Below, piece after piece: positions 1 through 12,880 of a stretch of 64,000 bases of DNA. The stretch comes from Cloeon dipterum (lineage: Eukaryota > Arthropoda > Insecta > Ephemeroptera > Baetidae): positions 12,338,001-12,402,000 of the forward strand of contig NC_088788.1 of assembly GCF_949628265.1 (NCBI RefSeq). Direction: 5' to 3'. Below the pieces are notes generated by a model. That model searched no databases. It was given only the letters and a program-made list of their open reading frames with translations, and was not told where the DNA came from. Position 1 is the stretch's first letter. Every line of letters starts with the position of its first letter. The position numbers were made by a program, and so were the translations under genes.

Positions 1-2154
<2,154 letters not shown>

Positions 2155-2893
2155 TGCAAAGTCTGCTGAGAATTAAAACAACCACCATATTTTGAAGCAA
2201 ATTAATAAAATGAGAATAATGATTAATATACCTAAATAACCTGGAACCTAAAAAATTTTCTTAACTCGATATAGATATATAGTTCCTGTTGCTAATTCTC
2301 TTAATAATAATACAATACAAGCCTAAATTATAGTGTAAGAGTTGCTTGTGTGGGAGGGTAGATAAAATATTTTCTTATGTTTTAGCTCTTACACATAGAT
2401 AGCGAAAAAAGGCTAGAGTTTGCCTCAAAATTATAAGAATTATCACACTAGCAAAAGTGTGTCATTACATGAAAAAATAACTCATTGCCATTAAGGCTAT
2501 AACATATAAAAACAATAATAATTTATTCTCTACTATTTGTATATTATTTATTTATTAAATATATGTGTGTATATAAATGTATATTTATAGAAGCAGGAAG
2601 CAGCAGGCGGGTAAGATATATACTGGCACATTTAAAATCTATGTACAGAACTACAGAATAGATATCAGAGCAATTGGCACAACGTGCGACACTTTGCACA
2701 GTGCACCTCTTCAACGGGCAAAGCTGATACTACGATCTGATCTTGATTAACTCCTTATACACTACTCTTCACCCATTTAATACAAATCACACGGCAAAAT
2801 AAGACAGCAAAGCTATCATGAGTGAAAGATATCAGGAAGAATAAAATAATCTAATTACGTCGGTAGTTTGGAAATAAAACATCAGAAGAAAGG
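2155..2893. other. AT-rich intergenic stretch
   Basis: This stretch lies between the amylase stop codon and the RECQL4-like debris. It contains the amylase polyadenylation signal near its start and several A/T runs. I see no coding stretch, RNA gene or clear repeat in it. Confidence 0.6.
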
Positions 2894-3146
2894 GCTGCTG
2901 ATTCTGTGGAAACTTCTGACGATGGCCCTCCCATTGAAGAGGGAATCTAAATAAACGCTCACCAGAGCCTGAACGTCTGCTCTGACTTGGTCCTCATTCT
3001 TCATTGAGTGAAGTGAATCCAATCAGAAATATATATTCTTCTAAATTCGGTTTAGATAAAATATTTACAGTTTAAATTACATGAATATGATGTGTCAATC
3101 AAAGTTACTGTGAATTTGCACTGACTAACAAGACAAAGAGACAAAC

Positions 3147-3465
3147 CTGATCATCCATCAAAGAAACAAGCGGTGAAACAACAAGAGCGGTGCAAGGCCC
3201 TTTCTTCTTGCTGTACAAGTAGGCAGGCAGCTGGTAGCACAAGCTTTAGCCAGCACCGGTAGAAAGCATCACCAAAGAGGACAGACCACAGAGTATCCTC
3301 ATGACTGTCTCCTCTTGTCCAGGGCGAAAGGAGCTGAAGCCGAATTGTTTCAGTGCGGCCAGTACCTCAAGCGGTGTGTCAGGGAGCTCGCCATTCTCAT
3401 CGAGACTGTACAAAGGCTCAATAGTGGGCTTTCGGCCTTCCTCTGCTGGCTTCTCCATGTTGAAT
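3147..3465 (-). pseudogene. RECQL4: RECQL4-like helicase exon with stop at Walker A lysine
   Basis: The minus-strand exon runs from an acceptor after 3466 to a donor at 3146. It encodes FGFSSFRPGQEETVMRIL, the motif 0 region of RecQ helicases, then STGAG, a stop (TAA, complement of 3246-3248), then [11 protein letters not shown] and the motif Ia-like region [12 protein letters not shown] in the same frame. The stop sits exactly where the ATP-binding lysine of GAGKS is expected. Everything else in the exon is open, so this is one nonsense change, not a frameshift. Downstream, the helicase motifs from Ib onward are absent before the C-terminal fragment at 3.0 kb. Confidence 0.85.
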
Positions 3466-3546
3466 CTGCAAAAAGGGAAATAAAATAGAAACTCACAATT
3501 GAGTTTAAGCTTCACTAATTAGTGAAAATTTAAAGCAATAGCGTAC

Positions 3547-4105
3547 TTGGAAACAGGCCTGTGTTCATTGGCCAAAGCGTCAGCCTCCTCTAAGGTGAGG
3601 TAAGGACTGTCATCGATTTGATCAGCCACCTCCATAGAAATGAGTCCGTCATTCTGGGGACAATTATTGGCCCAGTGACCAGCCTACAAGAGAAAATGTA
3701 GTTGACATGAAGAGCCAGAACCTGCGAACAGTAAATCTACATATACCATTCCACATGTGAAGCAGCTTCCTTTCTTAACAGTTCCGTTCCCTCCATCATA
3801 GTTGTTATCAATCTGCTTCCTTTCGTACATCATCTTCTTGTATTTGGAGAAGTTAGTGTTTTTCTTGCCCCTGACGAAGACTCGCTTCTTCAGATTCACT
3901 CTGACAAAATTGTCATTGAGCTTTCCATCAGAGATTTTTTCTCGAAGACTTCCTTGTTGTTCAGTTTTTTTTAAGCAACCTCAGCTGTCACTTCTGTGCC
4001 TGCTGGTCTTTTCAATACTTTGCTCACTTGGCTCTTCGGTGTCAGAGTTATGCTGACAATTCCGTCATCTTCCCTGTCTGATGTTACAACCTCCATTTGA
4101 GACCC
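3547..4105 (-). pseudogene. RECQL4: RECQL4-like Sld2/zinc-knuckle exons
   Basis: There are two exons, 4105-3747 and 3683-3547, split by a 63-bp intron. The CCHC knuckle is divided by that intron: GSCFTCGM in the first exon and AGHWANNCPQND in the second. The basic stretch VNLKKRVFVRGKKNTNF precedes the knuckle, as in RecQ4. The second exon ends in a codon split that joins in phase to the Walker A exon (AA then A gives Lys). A TAA at 3971-3973 (complement) interrupts the frame beside a run of A residues, upstream of the knuckle. Confidence 0.75.
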
Positions 4106-4173
4106 CTGTGAACACTGCATTTCAGATAGAACCATTTACACGATTTCTGTAGGAGCAATCTTACTGAGAGTGG

Positions 4174-5324
4174 TTAAGTTCTTGTTGAGGTGCAAGCGCC
4201 AAAATCAAGTCTGGCCCACATTTGAGAGGAGAACAAAGGGTTGCTGATGCCGTGGAATCTTCTGACGATGGCCCTCTCATTGAAGAGGGAATCTGAATAA
4301 GCGCTAAACAGAGCCTGGACGTCTGCTCTCACTTGATGGTTCTCATTCTCCATACCCGGCTAGAAAAATTTAGGTTAGGACAGTATAATATATTGAGTGT
4401 TTCTTACGTCCTACCGAGAGCTTCGTTTCAATTGTTTCAAATTCAGTAACGTCAGTCTCAAAATACTTGTGAACAGCGCTTTCTTCAATTTAAGGCAAAT
4501 CTCCTCCTTCACAACATTCTCGCATTCTTTTACAGATTCGAAGGAAACACTATAAAAATACACATTAATATTGCATTTACCACAAAAATGTAAAGGAAAA
4601 ATGGGTAGTGGGCCAAGTTGAGAAATGCGAGTTAGTTAATTAAAAACTTGCAGGGTGAAATCTTCAACCATTGAGTAATTTTAGTACAGACTGAATCTAG
4701 GTGTTTGAGTATTAATAATGATATTTATTAACTTAACAGCCAATATAATGCAGAAAAAATGCGAATAATTGGAGCTTTCTATATTATTAAAATAAGTACC
4801 TGGTCAAAGCAGTGAAAAGGGCTTCCAGCTGAATTAGCTTTGATCGCTCTTGGCGCTCATCCACTTTCTCTGACAGCCAATCCAGCGCCTCGCCAATCTC
4901 CTCTGGGGGAGAGACCCTTTCGCTCGGACTCGCAGCCCAGGGTGCAACAGCTGCACCACCATTTGCGTTTTCACATTCCGATCGTTCACTGTGTTGGAAC
5001 AAAGTAAGGAGTTAGTTAAAACCCATTTATTTGATAGTCTAAGGAAGGAGTAACCTTTTTTCCACTCTATATATATAGCTCTTTCGGTCTCGTCGTTTCA
5101 CTTGGCCGCTGTCCCAGCCAATGGCAGCAGCAATGTCTACTATACAGGGAACTCAATAAACGTGCTTTTCTCTTGGTTCTTCTTGAACTTCTGGTCAAGA
5201 GCAACTGCCATTGCCAGATGCGGACACTGAAACTATAAATGGTCCAGAGCTTCATTTCGACAAGTTTGGTGTTCAGTTTCATAAAAATGTTCCTTTTATC
5301 TAACATTACACACATCACATACAT
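4174..5324 (-). pseudogene. RECQL4: RECQL4-like C-terminal extension pieces
   Basis: Pieces on the minus strand resemble the RecQ4 C-terminal extension in the expected order. Around 5230-5060, KSTFIEFPV and then, in another frame, VDIAAAIGWDSGQVKR show a frameshift. At 5002-4787 an acidic helix-rich stretch contains LDWLSEKVDERQ. At about 4555-4430 two frames are split by a stop. At 4359-4174, VRADVQALFSAYSDSLF is followed by FHGISNPLFSSQMWARL and a stop. The last piece matches the conserved FHGI-SP-P--VWG region. A second, diverged copy of it lies at 2894-3007. Confidence 0.7.
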
Positions 5325-5686
5325 TTTATTAATTACTTAAATGCTATACAGTTCCCCAAAACTAACGACGCTGTTCTGCACTAACCGAAGCAGTTCTTTG
5401 ATTCGCAACCATCAGTGATAATGAATTAGAGCTGCGGTTAGAAGCTGGAACTAGTTAAGCGGAAAAAAGACACAGATTTGAGGAAAATTTCCACCATTCC
5501 ACTTCAACATAAATCAAAGGAACACTCGTTAGGATTTTTCAGTACACTAACATTTTTACTACGGTGAATTAAAATTCAGGAAAGCATCTGTTTATCTACA
5601 CAAAAATTTCAAAATGTTGAAGCAAAAGATTAAAAATAAAGCCTCTAACAAGATGTAAAAAACAAATTGCTCACTGTTTGGCGGCA

Positions 5687-6290
5687 GCCTTCAGAGCTGC
5701 TGGTCCACCATAGCTGATGACTTTGCACGTTACGTAAGCAGGACTGAGAACCTCGACCCACCTCTCAAGGTAGCAAAGCAGAGTCTGAATATTTTCCTCT
5801 GGCATGTCAAGTGCTTGGACGGCTTCATCTGTGGAGAAGGCGACTTCATGGCCGGGGCACTTTATTAGGCTTGGAGGTGGCTGTTGCTTTTCAGGAGTGG
5901 CATGGGTCTCTGACTGCGTTGGCCCCTCAGTGTGCCAATTTTCCAGGTCTCTTATGTTTGAGCGTCTATTTTAAGACAAAATTCCAGTAAAGAGCAAACT
6001 TAAGAGAAAAAGGAGGCACCAACCTGCACGGCTTAAAAACTTTGCTAGGCAGTTTTCAAACAGTGTGTCTGTCGACAGAGTCTGAGTGAGTATAGATATG
6101 CCTGCGGAGTTCGCACAGATCACGGCCTTGCGAGTCTAGAAAGAGGTGGCACTGCGCCTCTTGACCGTTTCTCCCTGCTCGTCCCACCTCCTGGACAAAA
6201 CAAACTGGATGATGATCGAGTCCCACGCACTTAATGTAGGCTACATACCATTCCGCACATTTGAAGTAGCTGCTTCCTTAATAATTTCCT
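5687..6290 (-). pseudogene. RECQL4: RECQL4-like motif VI and post-helicase pieces
   Basis: On the minus strand, 6192-6028 encodes [20 protein letters not shown], the RecQ motif VI with its arginine finger region, followed by an in-frame TGA and then KLPSKVFKPC. The segment 5964-5687 encodes LDMPEENIQTLLCYLERWV, typical of RecQ4 after the core, and ends in a stop. Just upstream, at 6290-6245, DNA closely resembling the end of the zinc-knuckle exon (compare 3800-3745) runs straight into the intron-like sequence before motif VI. The whole middle of the helicase is deleted in this copy. Confidence 0.75.
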
Positions 6291-6386
6291 CCACCCTTAT
6301 TTTTTATAGATAGTTTTTCTCATTTTGTACATTTTTATGTCTCCGGGTTGTTGCCACTGTCAGTAATCGGTGCGATGAGGTGTGTT

Positions 6387-9171
6387 TTAGATTTTGACAG
6401 ATGTGTCCATCTGATAGCAAAGAACGTAGGCCTCTGGACTGACTATTTTGCTGCCAGAAGTGATTGATACACTGAGAAACATACATGCATAAAAAACAAC
6501 CGAACGCAAAACGTCATAAATTTGCAAATCAATTTTGTTTTAACTGATACAAATTGAAAAAAAACAATCTTAATTAATTCATATGACATTTTAATGTGAT
6601 ATGTATCTAATAGAGAATAAAATACCTTTCATCATTGTATTCGTTCCACTTTGAGGAAAATGGGTGTTTTACTTTTGCTGTGTAGTGCCCTGAGTCGATG
6701 GTGCCAAAGTGGTTGATCACCCCATACAAACTGTAGAAAGATTCTTCCGATCTCTGACCATGTTTGACCAAGCTGTACATGCTCAGGTCCAGATCCTGCA
6801 GGGGAAAGTCCACCTTGATGCTCAGCTTTTGATGGTGAACCGATGGTGAGAAACGCTTTAGGTCTGCAAAGCGCAAAATATTGTTCAGTATAAGAGAGGC
6901 TGCTGCGTAAAAGGTCACGATGCACTTACGGAGCATAAGGATTTTGGGGAGTTTTTGGATTGAAAGCTTTTTTACGCACATCTGTTTTTTCTTGCACCAA
7001 GAGCAAGTCTGCAAAGAACAACAACGACAATGGTATATATATAGTACAATCGGAATGAATAGAAAAGATATTGAATTATTGTGTACTAATGAATTGAAAC
7101 AAATTTAAAGAATAAAATGTTTGGAAACATTGCATGATCTGTTTCCATATTATAAAAAAAAAATCAAAATTTGATCTTTTAGCTATATTAACATTTTGCG
7201 CCTTACTTGATTCTTATTCCATTAAACTGTTACGTTTCCAGTGAATTACCATGCAATCAAAATGACTTTAGATATCTAAAAACTTATAACATCAAGATTT
7301 TTTAGCGAACCCTTGGTTTGCAACAGTTAAGAGTTACAAATCAAATTAAATCAGAAAGATAGGTCAAATATTTACTGGTCTTTCATCTCCGTCAAGGACT
7401 TCTTCCTTGAAGAAGAGGTCCAAGCACTGACCCAGCTGCATTTGTCTGGACTGGCTTGGTGGAACTGGTAGAGATAAGTCCCAGAAAGGTTCTAAAAGAA
7501 CTGAGCTGTTTCGGCACTCAGAGCATTTCAGCGACGACGAGAGCTGACCGCCAAAGATTTCAACAATCTTGCTGGTAAAGTTGGACATGAAACTAACACA
7601 TGTCTCCATGGCTGTCTGCGAATTATCCAGGACAGGCTTGGGCTTCATGGTCCCCTGGTTTAAGTCTTGGGAGTGGAGCCAATCAATAAGGGTTATCAGG
7701 AATTCTTGCGCATCGTGTTGTGCGTTGCCAATAAATTGAGGCGCTAATTGCTCCATTGCCATCTTAAATGAGCTCACATTCTCTACCTTCTCATTTCCAT
7801 TCCAAATTTGTCTAATCAAACAGCTAAATTCTGCAAATTATTGAAATTATGTCAAAAATTTAGTGGCAAAATGTATAAGTAATCATTCAAGCTTTCAAGG
7901 ATTTACAAAATAATACATACAATAATAATAATAAATAATGAACCAACTATCTTAATTTCACGCTCGAAATAAGCGAGAATATTAGTAAATGTAATTTTAA
8001 TTGAACTTACAAAAATGATCAATTTCTTCTCACAATAAATTTAGCAATTTTTTTAATTTGCACAATATATGTATCAGAAGAATAATTTAAAACGTTTCTT
8101 TAATAATTAGAAACTGTACCTTTCACAAGCAATCCATTTTTATGGCCAGACGAGATTCTGAAATTCTCATCGGAGAGGTATTGGTCCAGAAGGATATACT
8201 CGAGCAATGGTTTTGTGTTGCTCATGCACTGTATCACCGAGTTTATATAACACTGCCAAAAATTATAAAAAAAACGATGCTGGATGGGTTAACAAAGTAT
8301 TGGAATAACAGTTTGCAATTTTTTCAAAATTAAGAAATATAATTAATAATTTAGTTTATAAATAGCGTCACATTATATCTATTGCAAATCAATTCTTATT
8401 ACCATAATCTATTGAATAACGCTGCTTCATAATATGTGTTAAGAGTAATTAAATTCATGACCTAAAACGTATAGAAGTTTGAATTGGTCCTCGGTGATTA
8501 ATTATTGGCAGTCGTCGGCTTAAGCAAAATGAATAATCGCTGATAAAGAAATGACTCTCTCTCCAATTTTTTAAAAAGGCAAAAATGTGGATCAACTTAC
8601 GGTATTGTCTTTGTTTTGCAGGCCAACAAGTCCTCTTTCCTCATACTTCTTCCATCTGATACCTTCTTCATGGTCAGAGCCATGAGCATCAAAAATGGAA
8701 GATTTCCACAGCCAGACGACTGTCGTAATCATAGCAAAAAATAATCCTGAACCTAGGATACCAACCACGACTCTCGACTTAGGGATATTTATAATTTTTC
8801 GCGCTGCAGGTTAAAAGATGTATGTGTATTATTAAATGTAATTTCACACCGCTAGCTAATTTATGTACATACCTGGTCGGAGAATGAGTTTATTTTTATT
8901 TAACCCGAAAGCTGGATTGATGCCAGATATGGCCAACCAAACCACTCCGCCGACCAAATATCTGAAAATATTAAGCATTTTAATAATTATTTTATGTATT
9001 ATTTTAAAAAATTATTCTTAGCTCATAATGAAATTCAAAAAATACATAATTCAAAAATATATGTATGAAATGTGTAGATAAAAATATATGTATAGGATTA
9101 ATGCAGGTAAGGAAGGCAAAAACACCTTAATTCTTTCACCTTTTATAAACCGCGCAGGACACTTTTAGCAT
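6387..9171 (-). CDS. ubiquitin-specific protease (peptidase C19) with two N-terminal membrane segments
   Basis: Removes ubiquitin from substrate proteins. Eight minus-strand exons join in phase: 9171-9140, 8961-8873, 8803-8601, 8252-8120, 7830-7376, 7008-6930, 6863-6626 and 6471-6387, giving 437 residues and a TAA. Hydrophobic helices near residues 12-29 (YLVGGVVWLAISGINPAF) and 55-75 (VVVGILGSGLFFAMITTVVW) suggest membrane anchoring. Then come the Cys box (GLQNKDNTCYINSVIQC), the QQD-like box (GNAQHDAQEFL), two CxxC pairs (CSEC and CSWC) for structural zinc, HLKRF, the His box (GTIDSGHYTA) and the terminal SPEAYVLCYQ. The catalytic Cys and His are present; WNEYND holds the Asn/Asp box. The domain looks most like USP2/USP8. 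USP30 has a comparable N-terminal anchor at the mitochondrial outer membrane, so the same site is possible but unproven. The RECQL4 debris lies directly downstream on the same strand. Confidence 0.9.
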
Positions 9172-9236
9172 CGTTGCCAAAAGCAAAATCGTTTTTTGGC
9201 TAAGCAGATTTTACAGACATTATGTATTTATGGGGG

Positions 9237-9301
9237 ACTCACACTTCTCGCTCTGATGGGAAGATTCAATGTTAATCCCTATTCTAGCGAGAAGTGTGAG
9301 T
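9237..9301. repeat. 65-bp hairpin element, first of an inverted pair
   Basis: A perfect 16-bp inverted repeat, ACTCACACTTCTCGCT and its complement at 9286-9301, encloses a 33-bp loop. A close copy lies in opposite orientation at 14883-14950, including the loop sequence. It could be a small foldback or MITE-like element, or the terminus of a larger one. Confidence 0.8.
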
Positions 9302-10881
9302 TGGGCGAAAATGGTGAGTCTGCCATACATAGTATGTACATATCATATATAGAATATGGTGATATACATTACATAATCGCTCTGGCAGCGCCCATCGACA
9401 GAATACAAGGGTTGAATTTCGAATTTTTCAGACTGATTTCGCGCAAGTCAAAGATGTGAGGTCACAAACAGAACTCATTTGTGATTGGTCCAAAACATTA
9501 AAATCGGCCTATCAATGTCATTGCTTACATTTAAGACTTCAGTTTCAGCTGGTCCGAACCCTATGTTGCGTGGTAAGGGCCCACACGCTGGCGTTTGTAG
9601 GGTTTTTAGTAGGATGAGGTGTTTTATCAAGCAAATTGCCCCAAAGTGTTGAAAAGAGCTATTCTAATGTTGTGCGTGATCGACGTGTCAAGTTTTTCGG
9701 CGAAGCGAATCATCAAATGAGTTGAAAATGACTACATAATTTGAAACAAAGTTCTGCAGGACCTGCCAGCTGATCGTAAGTGAGCACAAAATAGTACGAG
9801 CGTTTTGGCTCTCTAAATTTTAACAGTGTTTCAGTAGTAAACAACCTATTTTAGCCATAAATTCAAACCGAATTAAAAAAAGCCAATTTATGCCCAGAAA
9901 AAATTGCCTGGTTTTAACCGATTTTATAACCACCACGGCTAAAACCGGCGGCTGGTCAAAATCGCGAACACTGTCTGTGTACGAAATCCCCTTAAATATC
10001 TAATGTGTATCACGCCTTTATCATTTAATTGAAATTTTTACATGAATTTGTTAAAGTATATATATATATAATGTATAAATCTTTTTTATTCCTTCAGGTT
10101 CATTCATAATTTATATTAGACCTATCCTGCCTGCAAACAGAAGAATCATATTCTATTTATCTTTCTTGGTTCACTTTGCGTGATGATTCCCGCTAATGAG
10201 ACTTTCTTTTGAGGGAATTATAAGCATCTATATAGTTCCGGTGTATCAAGTTTTCCTTTGACGTGAAAAGGACCAAAAGCAAAGGAAAATACAATTTAGT
10301 TTGTGCGGAAAAATCAAATTTATCCCGGCCTAATTTATGTTCCAAGAAACACCTAACCTTCCCTCTAAGCGATTTAAAATTTGATTTCTTTACAGGAAAT
10401 AGTAAAGCTATAAAACTCCTCCAAAATCAGGGTTGCCAAATACCCGCATTTTTTTAAATGCAGTGCAGTGGTAAAATGCCGTTTTTTTTTTAATTTTTAC
10501 CAGTTTCTTGCAAGCAATGTTATCACTTTATTTTTCAATAATTTACTAATTTTGAGCTTATAACCTCGACTTGAAAAATTGTCAGAGATAAATTTTTGGA
10601 GAAATTGAGGCACCATAATGGCCGTTTAAAAGAAAATATCTGCACAGTGGAGGAAATTTTGAACACTACGACCGAAATTTTATATTTTAACATAATAAAA
10701 ATGAAATAAGTTCATTTCTTGCCATTCTTGCGCAAGAAATTGGTAAAAATTGAGTGGTAAAAACCGTTAAAAACCAGTGGTGAGAAAACCGGTTGCTAAG
10801 CAAATGCAACCCTGTCCAAAATGCTTTGCAAACTCCAGAATTTTTAAATTAAAAAACAGAAATTTAATTATTTAGAGTTAC
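9302..10881. other. AT-rich stretch without a recognisable gene
   Basis: The stretch contains a TA-rich run near 10053-10075 and a diverged sequence near 10455-10510 (GCAGTGCAGTGGT, later TTTACCAGTTT) that recurs near 53976-54030. I see no exon of the neighbouring minus-strand gene model here. The open frame at 10263-10457 shows no homology that I recognise. Confidence 0.5.
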
Positions 10882-12045
10882 CGCGTTAATCTCCTGCTCA
10901 TGTTCTCAATTCCCTCAATGGCGTTGAGTATTCCAGCTGAAATGAAAATACGTCTTAGTTTAGAAATTTAAAACACTATTGACCAGTTTCGAAAGCCTTG
11001 TAGTATGGCAGCGGCTGAACATTCAGAAGCTGGCGGCTGGCGCAAAATTTTAAAAGAGAAAGCTGGACATTGCTCAAAGTTCTAAAGGGCCGCAGATCAA
11101 TTTCTCTCCGGCATTTTATAATTTTTCGATTTTGTGACCGGCAGCTGGCGCAGCTTTGCCTATGTCCCGGTGGTTAGCGGAGGACCACGTGAATAAAATA
11201 AGCCAGCCTTCAAACCAGACCTCTAATAATATTGTACTCTGTTGATGTCCAAATTGAACTTAACGTAATAATATACACGAATGCATATTATAATTATGCA
11301 TTTTTTGTCAAACAATATTTAAAAGACTATTAAATATTTATCATGCAAAGGAACTAATTGCTTAATTTTTAGAGCCACGCAGCTCTAAACGTTGTATGAG
11401 AGTGATCCCCAAATTAATATTACGCGGAAGATTTCAATTTGAAAAAAACATTGTGCGTAAAATCACGTGCCTACCTAATTGTGTGTTTACTTGCATCAGC
11501 TCTGAATTGATGTTGTTGTTTCTATCTTCGATTTCAGTTAGAAGGGCACTCATTTGTTCTTCAATTTCCATGGCTATGATAAAAACAGTTTGTTGTATTG
11601 TGTTTAATAAACTGATAACTTAAAAATTCCTTTAATTATTGTTATATTTGTAAAAAAACGTGTTTTCTACTATCATGCATTTTTTTAAAGGTTTAATAAA
11701 TAATTTGAATTAAACTTACCATGTTCCATGAAAAGTTTTTTTAAAATTGTTTTAAGATTGCCCGTAGCTAAGGGTGTAAGTAAGCCAGCGCCGGGCCCCA
11801 TTGCTGATGCAGCAGTGGTGTACATTGCTGCCTTGGCAATTTTTTTCATTGGCACTGTAAAACATAAAATTACTTTTGAGTCTAAATTCAGTATGCACTT
11901 GCAAATTAGCGCGCATCAAAATAGCGCATTCCTTGTAACAAATTAACCCTTTTTTGTTAAACTAATTATTGTAAATAATAACATTTTTACACGTACCTTT
12001 TTTGGAAAGGTTACACAGCTTGGCGGCTCTTTGCTTCGTCTTCAT
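10882..12045 (-). CDS. four in-phase exons of an unrecognised protein, or alternative 5' exons of the protease gene
   Basis: Minus-strand exons 12045-11997, 11854-11720, 11573-11475 and 10936-10882 each have GT-AG ends and compatible phases, starting from ATG. The predicted 112-residue N-terminal part is basic at first (MKTKQRAAKLCNLSKK), then has a small-residue stretch (KKIAKAAMYTTAASAMGPGA), then a likely coiled coil (MEIEEQMSALLTEIEDRNNN). I do not recognise the family. The last exon ends in a phase-2 CG that would join in frame to the protease exon starting at 8961, giving Arg, the same residue made by the protease's own first exon. So this may be an alternative, longer N-terminus of the protease, or a separate gene whose 3' end I cannot see. 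Confidence 0.5.
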
Positions 12046-12461
12046 TTCTTTTGTGTTAGAGGAAAAAGATAAAATAACATATTATTTGTTTTTATTTTAG
12101 TTCCAGGTCAAATATTTTATTTTAATGATTAACAAGTGGCTCGTCGTCACTTTGCGCTGCGCGGCCCGCCGTCCTGCCCTGCGGGCGATGGACCGCCGCG
12201 ACGGCGCGCGCACCGCGCCCCGAGCCTAGGCGCCGCTACCTGCCGAGGGTCAGAGGTCGGGCCATCGGTGCCGGACCTTGCAATTTCTTCCGACTACGGT
12301 CGGGGGTGGCGGAGAGAGGTCGGAAATGCTCTGGAGCGGAGGTCAGGTCGGGCACCCTGAGAAAGGTCATCAGGGTGCGGCGGGGGGAAGCCTGTCCCGA
12401 GACGATTCCAGCGAGGGTTCGCGGTCGCCGATCGGACGAGCGGTTCCAATTTGGCACCGCG

Positions 12462-12880
12462 CGTAATCGTCGAAATTCTGATCGTGCGCCAGCGCAGCAC
12501 CGCAAAAAACCGCTCCATCGCCCGCGCGCTGCGCAAAATCGTCGAAATGCAAATCTTGCGCCCCTGTATTGTCGCGAAAAACCGAACCTCCGCGCGCCGC
12601 CGCTCAAAATCGTCGAAATTAATGCAAATCGTGCAACCCCACATTGCCGCCCCACCGACCTCGCGCCGCCGCGCAAAATCGTCGAAAACAGAGTGTGCGT
12701 CGCCGCACCACGACCAAAAAAAAAACCGCCGCTGCCGCGCTCGCTTCGCGAAATTTTTTCGAAAATCGATTCGTGCGGCGCCGCAACGCACACTGCGGAA
12801 ATTCTCGCCCCGCAGGCTTGGCAAAATCGAAAAAATCGAAAGTGCGCCGCCGCACCACCAAAGTGACACAAAAGGTGCGA
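12462..12880. repeat. degenerate tandem repeat, about 71-bp period, six units
   Basis: The core AAAATCGTCGAAAT recurs at about 12465, 12537, 12608, 12677, 12753 and 12825, spaced 69-76 bp. Between the cores, each unit has a segment rich in GCGCC and GCCGC and a short A run. The last two units are the most diverged. Confidence 0.75.

Larger units (their letters stand above)
2894..6290 (-). pseudogene. RECQL4: RECQL4-type DNA helicase pseudogene, rearranged and partly duplicated
   Basis: RecQ4 helicases act in replication initiation and repair; known order is Sld2-like N-terminus, zinc knuckle, RecQ helicase core, C-terminal extension. Reading the minus strand from high to low coordinates, the pieces are: a knuckle-exon fragment fused near helicase motif VI (about 6290-6028), post-helicase region (5964-5687), C-terminal extension (about 5230-4174), then again the Sld2/knuckle region (4105-3547), the Walker A exon (3465-3147), and a second copy of the extreme C-terminus (3007-2894). 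Most of the helicase core is missing. Stops and frameshifts occur in several pieces, one stop replacing the Walker A lysine. The simplest reading is a dead locus made of two overlapping partial copies, one ending at about 4174 and one starting near 4105. A working copy would have to be elsewhere. Assignment to RecQ4 rather than another RecQ rests on the knuckle and the C-terminal extension. Confidence 0.8.

Noticed and set aside
2894-6290. In-frame TAA codons where lysine is expected in the RECQL4 pieces might mean a reassigned genetic code.
   Set aside because: Other genes in the window end normally at TAA, TAG or TGA (PCYT2 at TAA, amylase at TGA, G1 at TAG), and the pieces also contain frameshifts and deletions.
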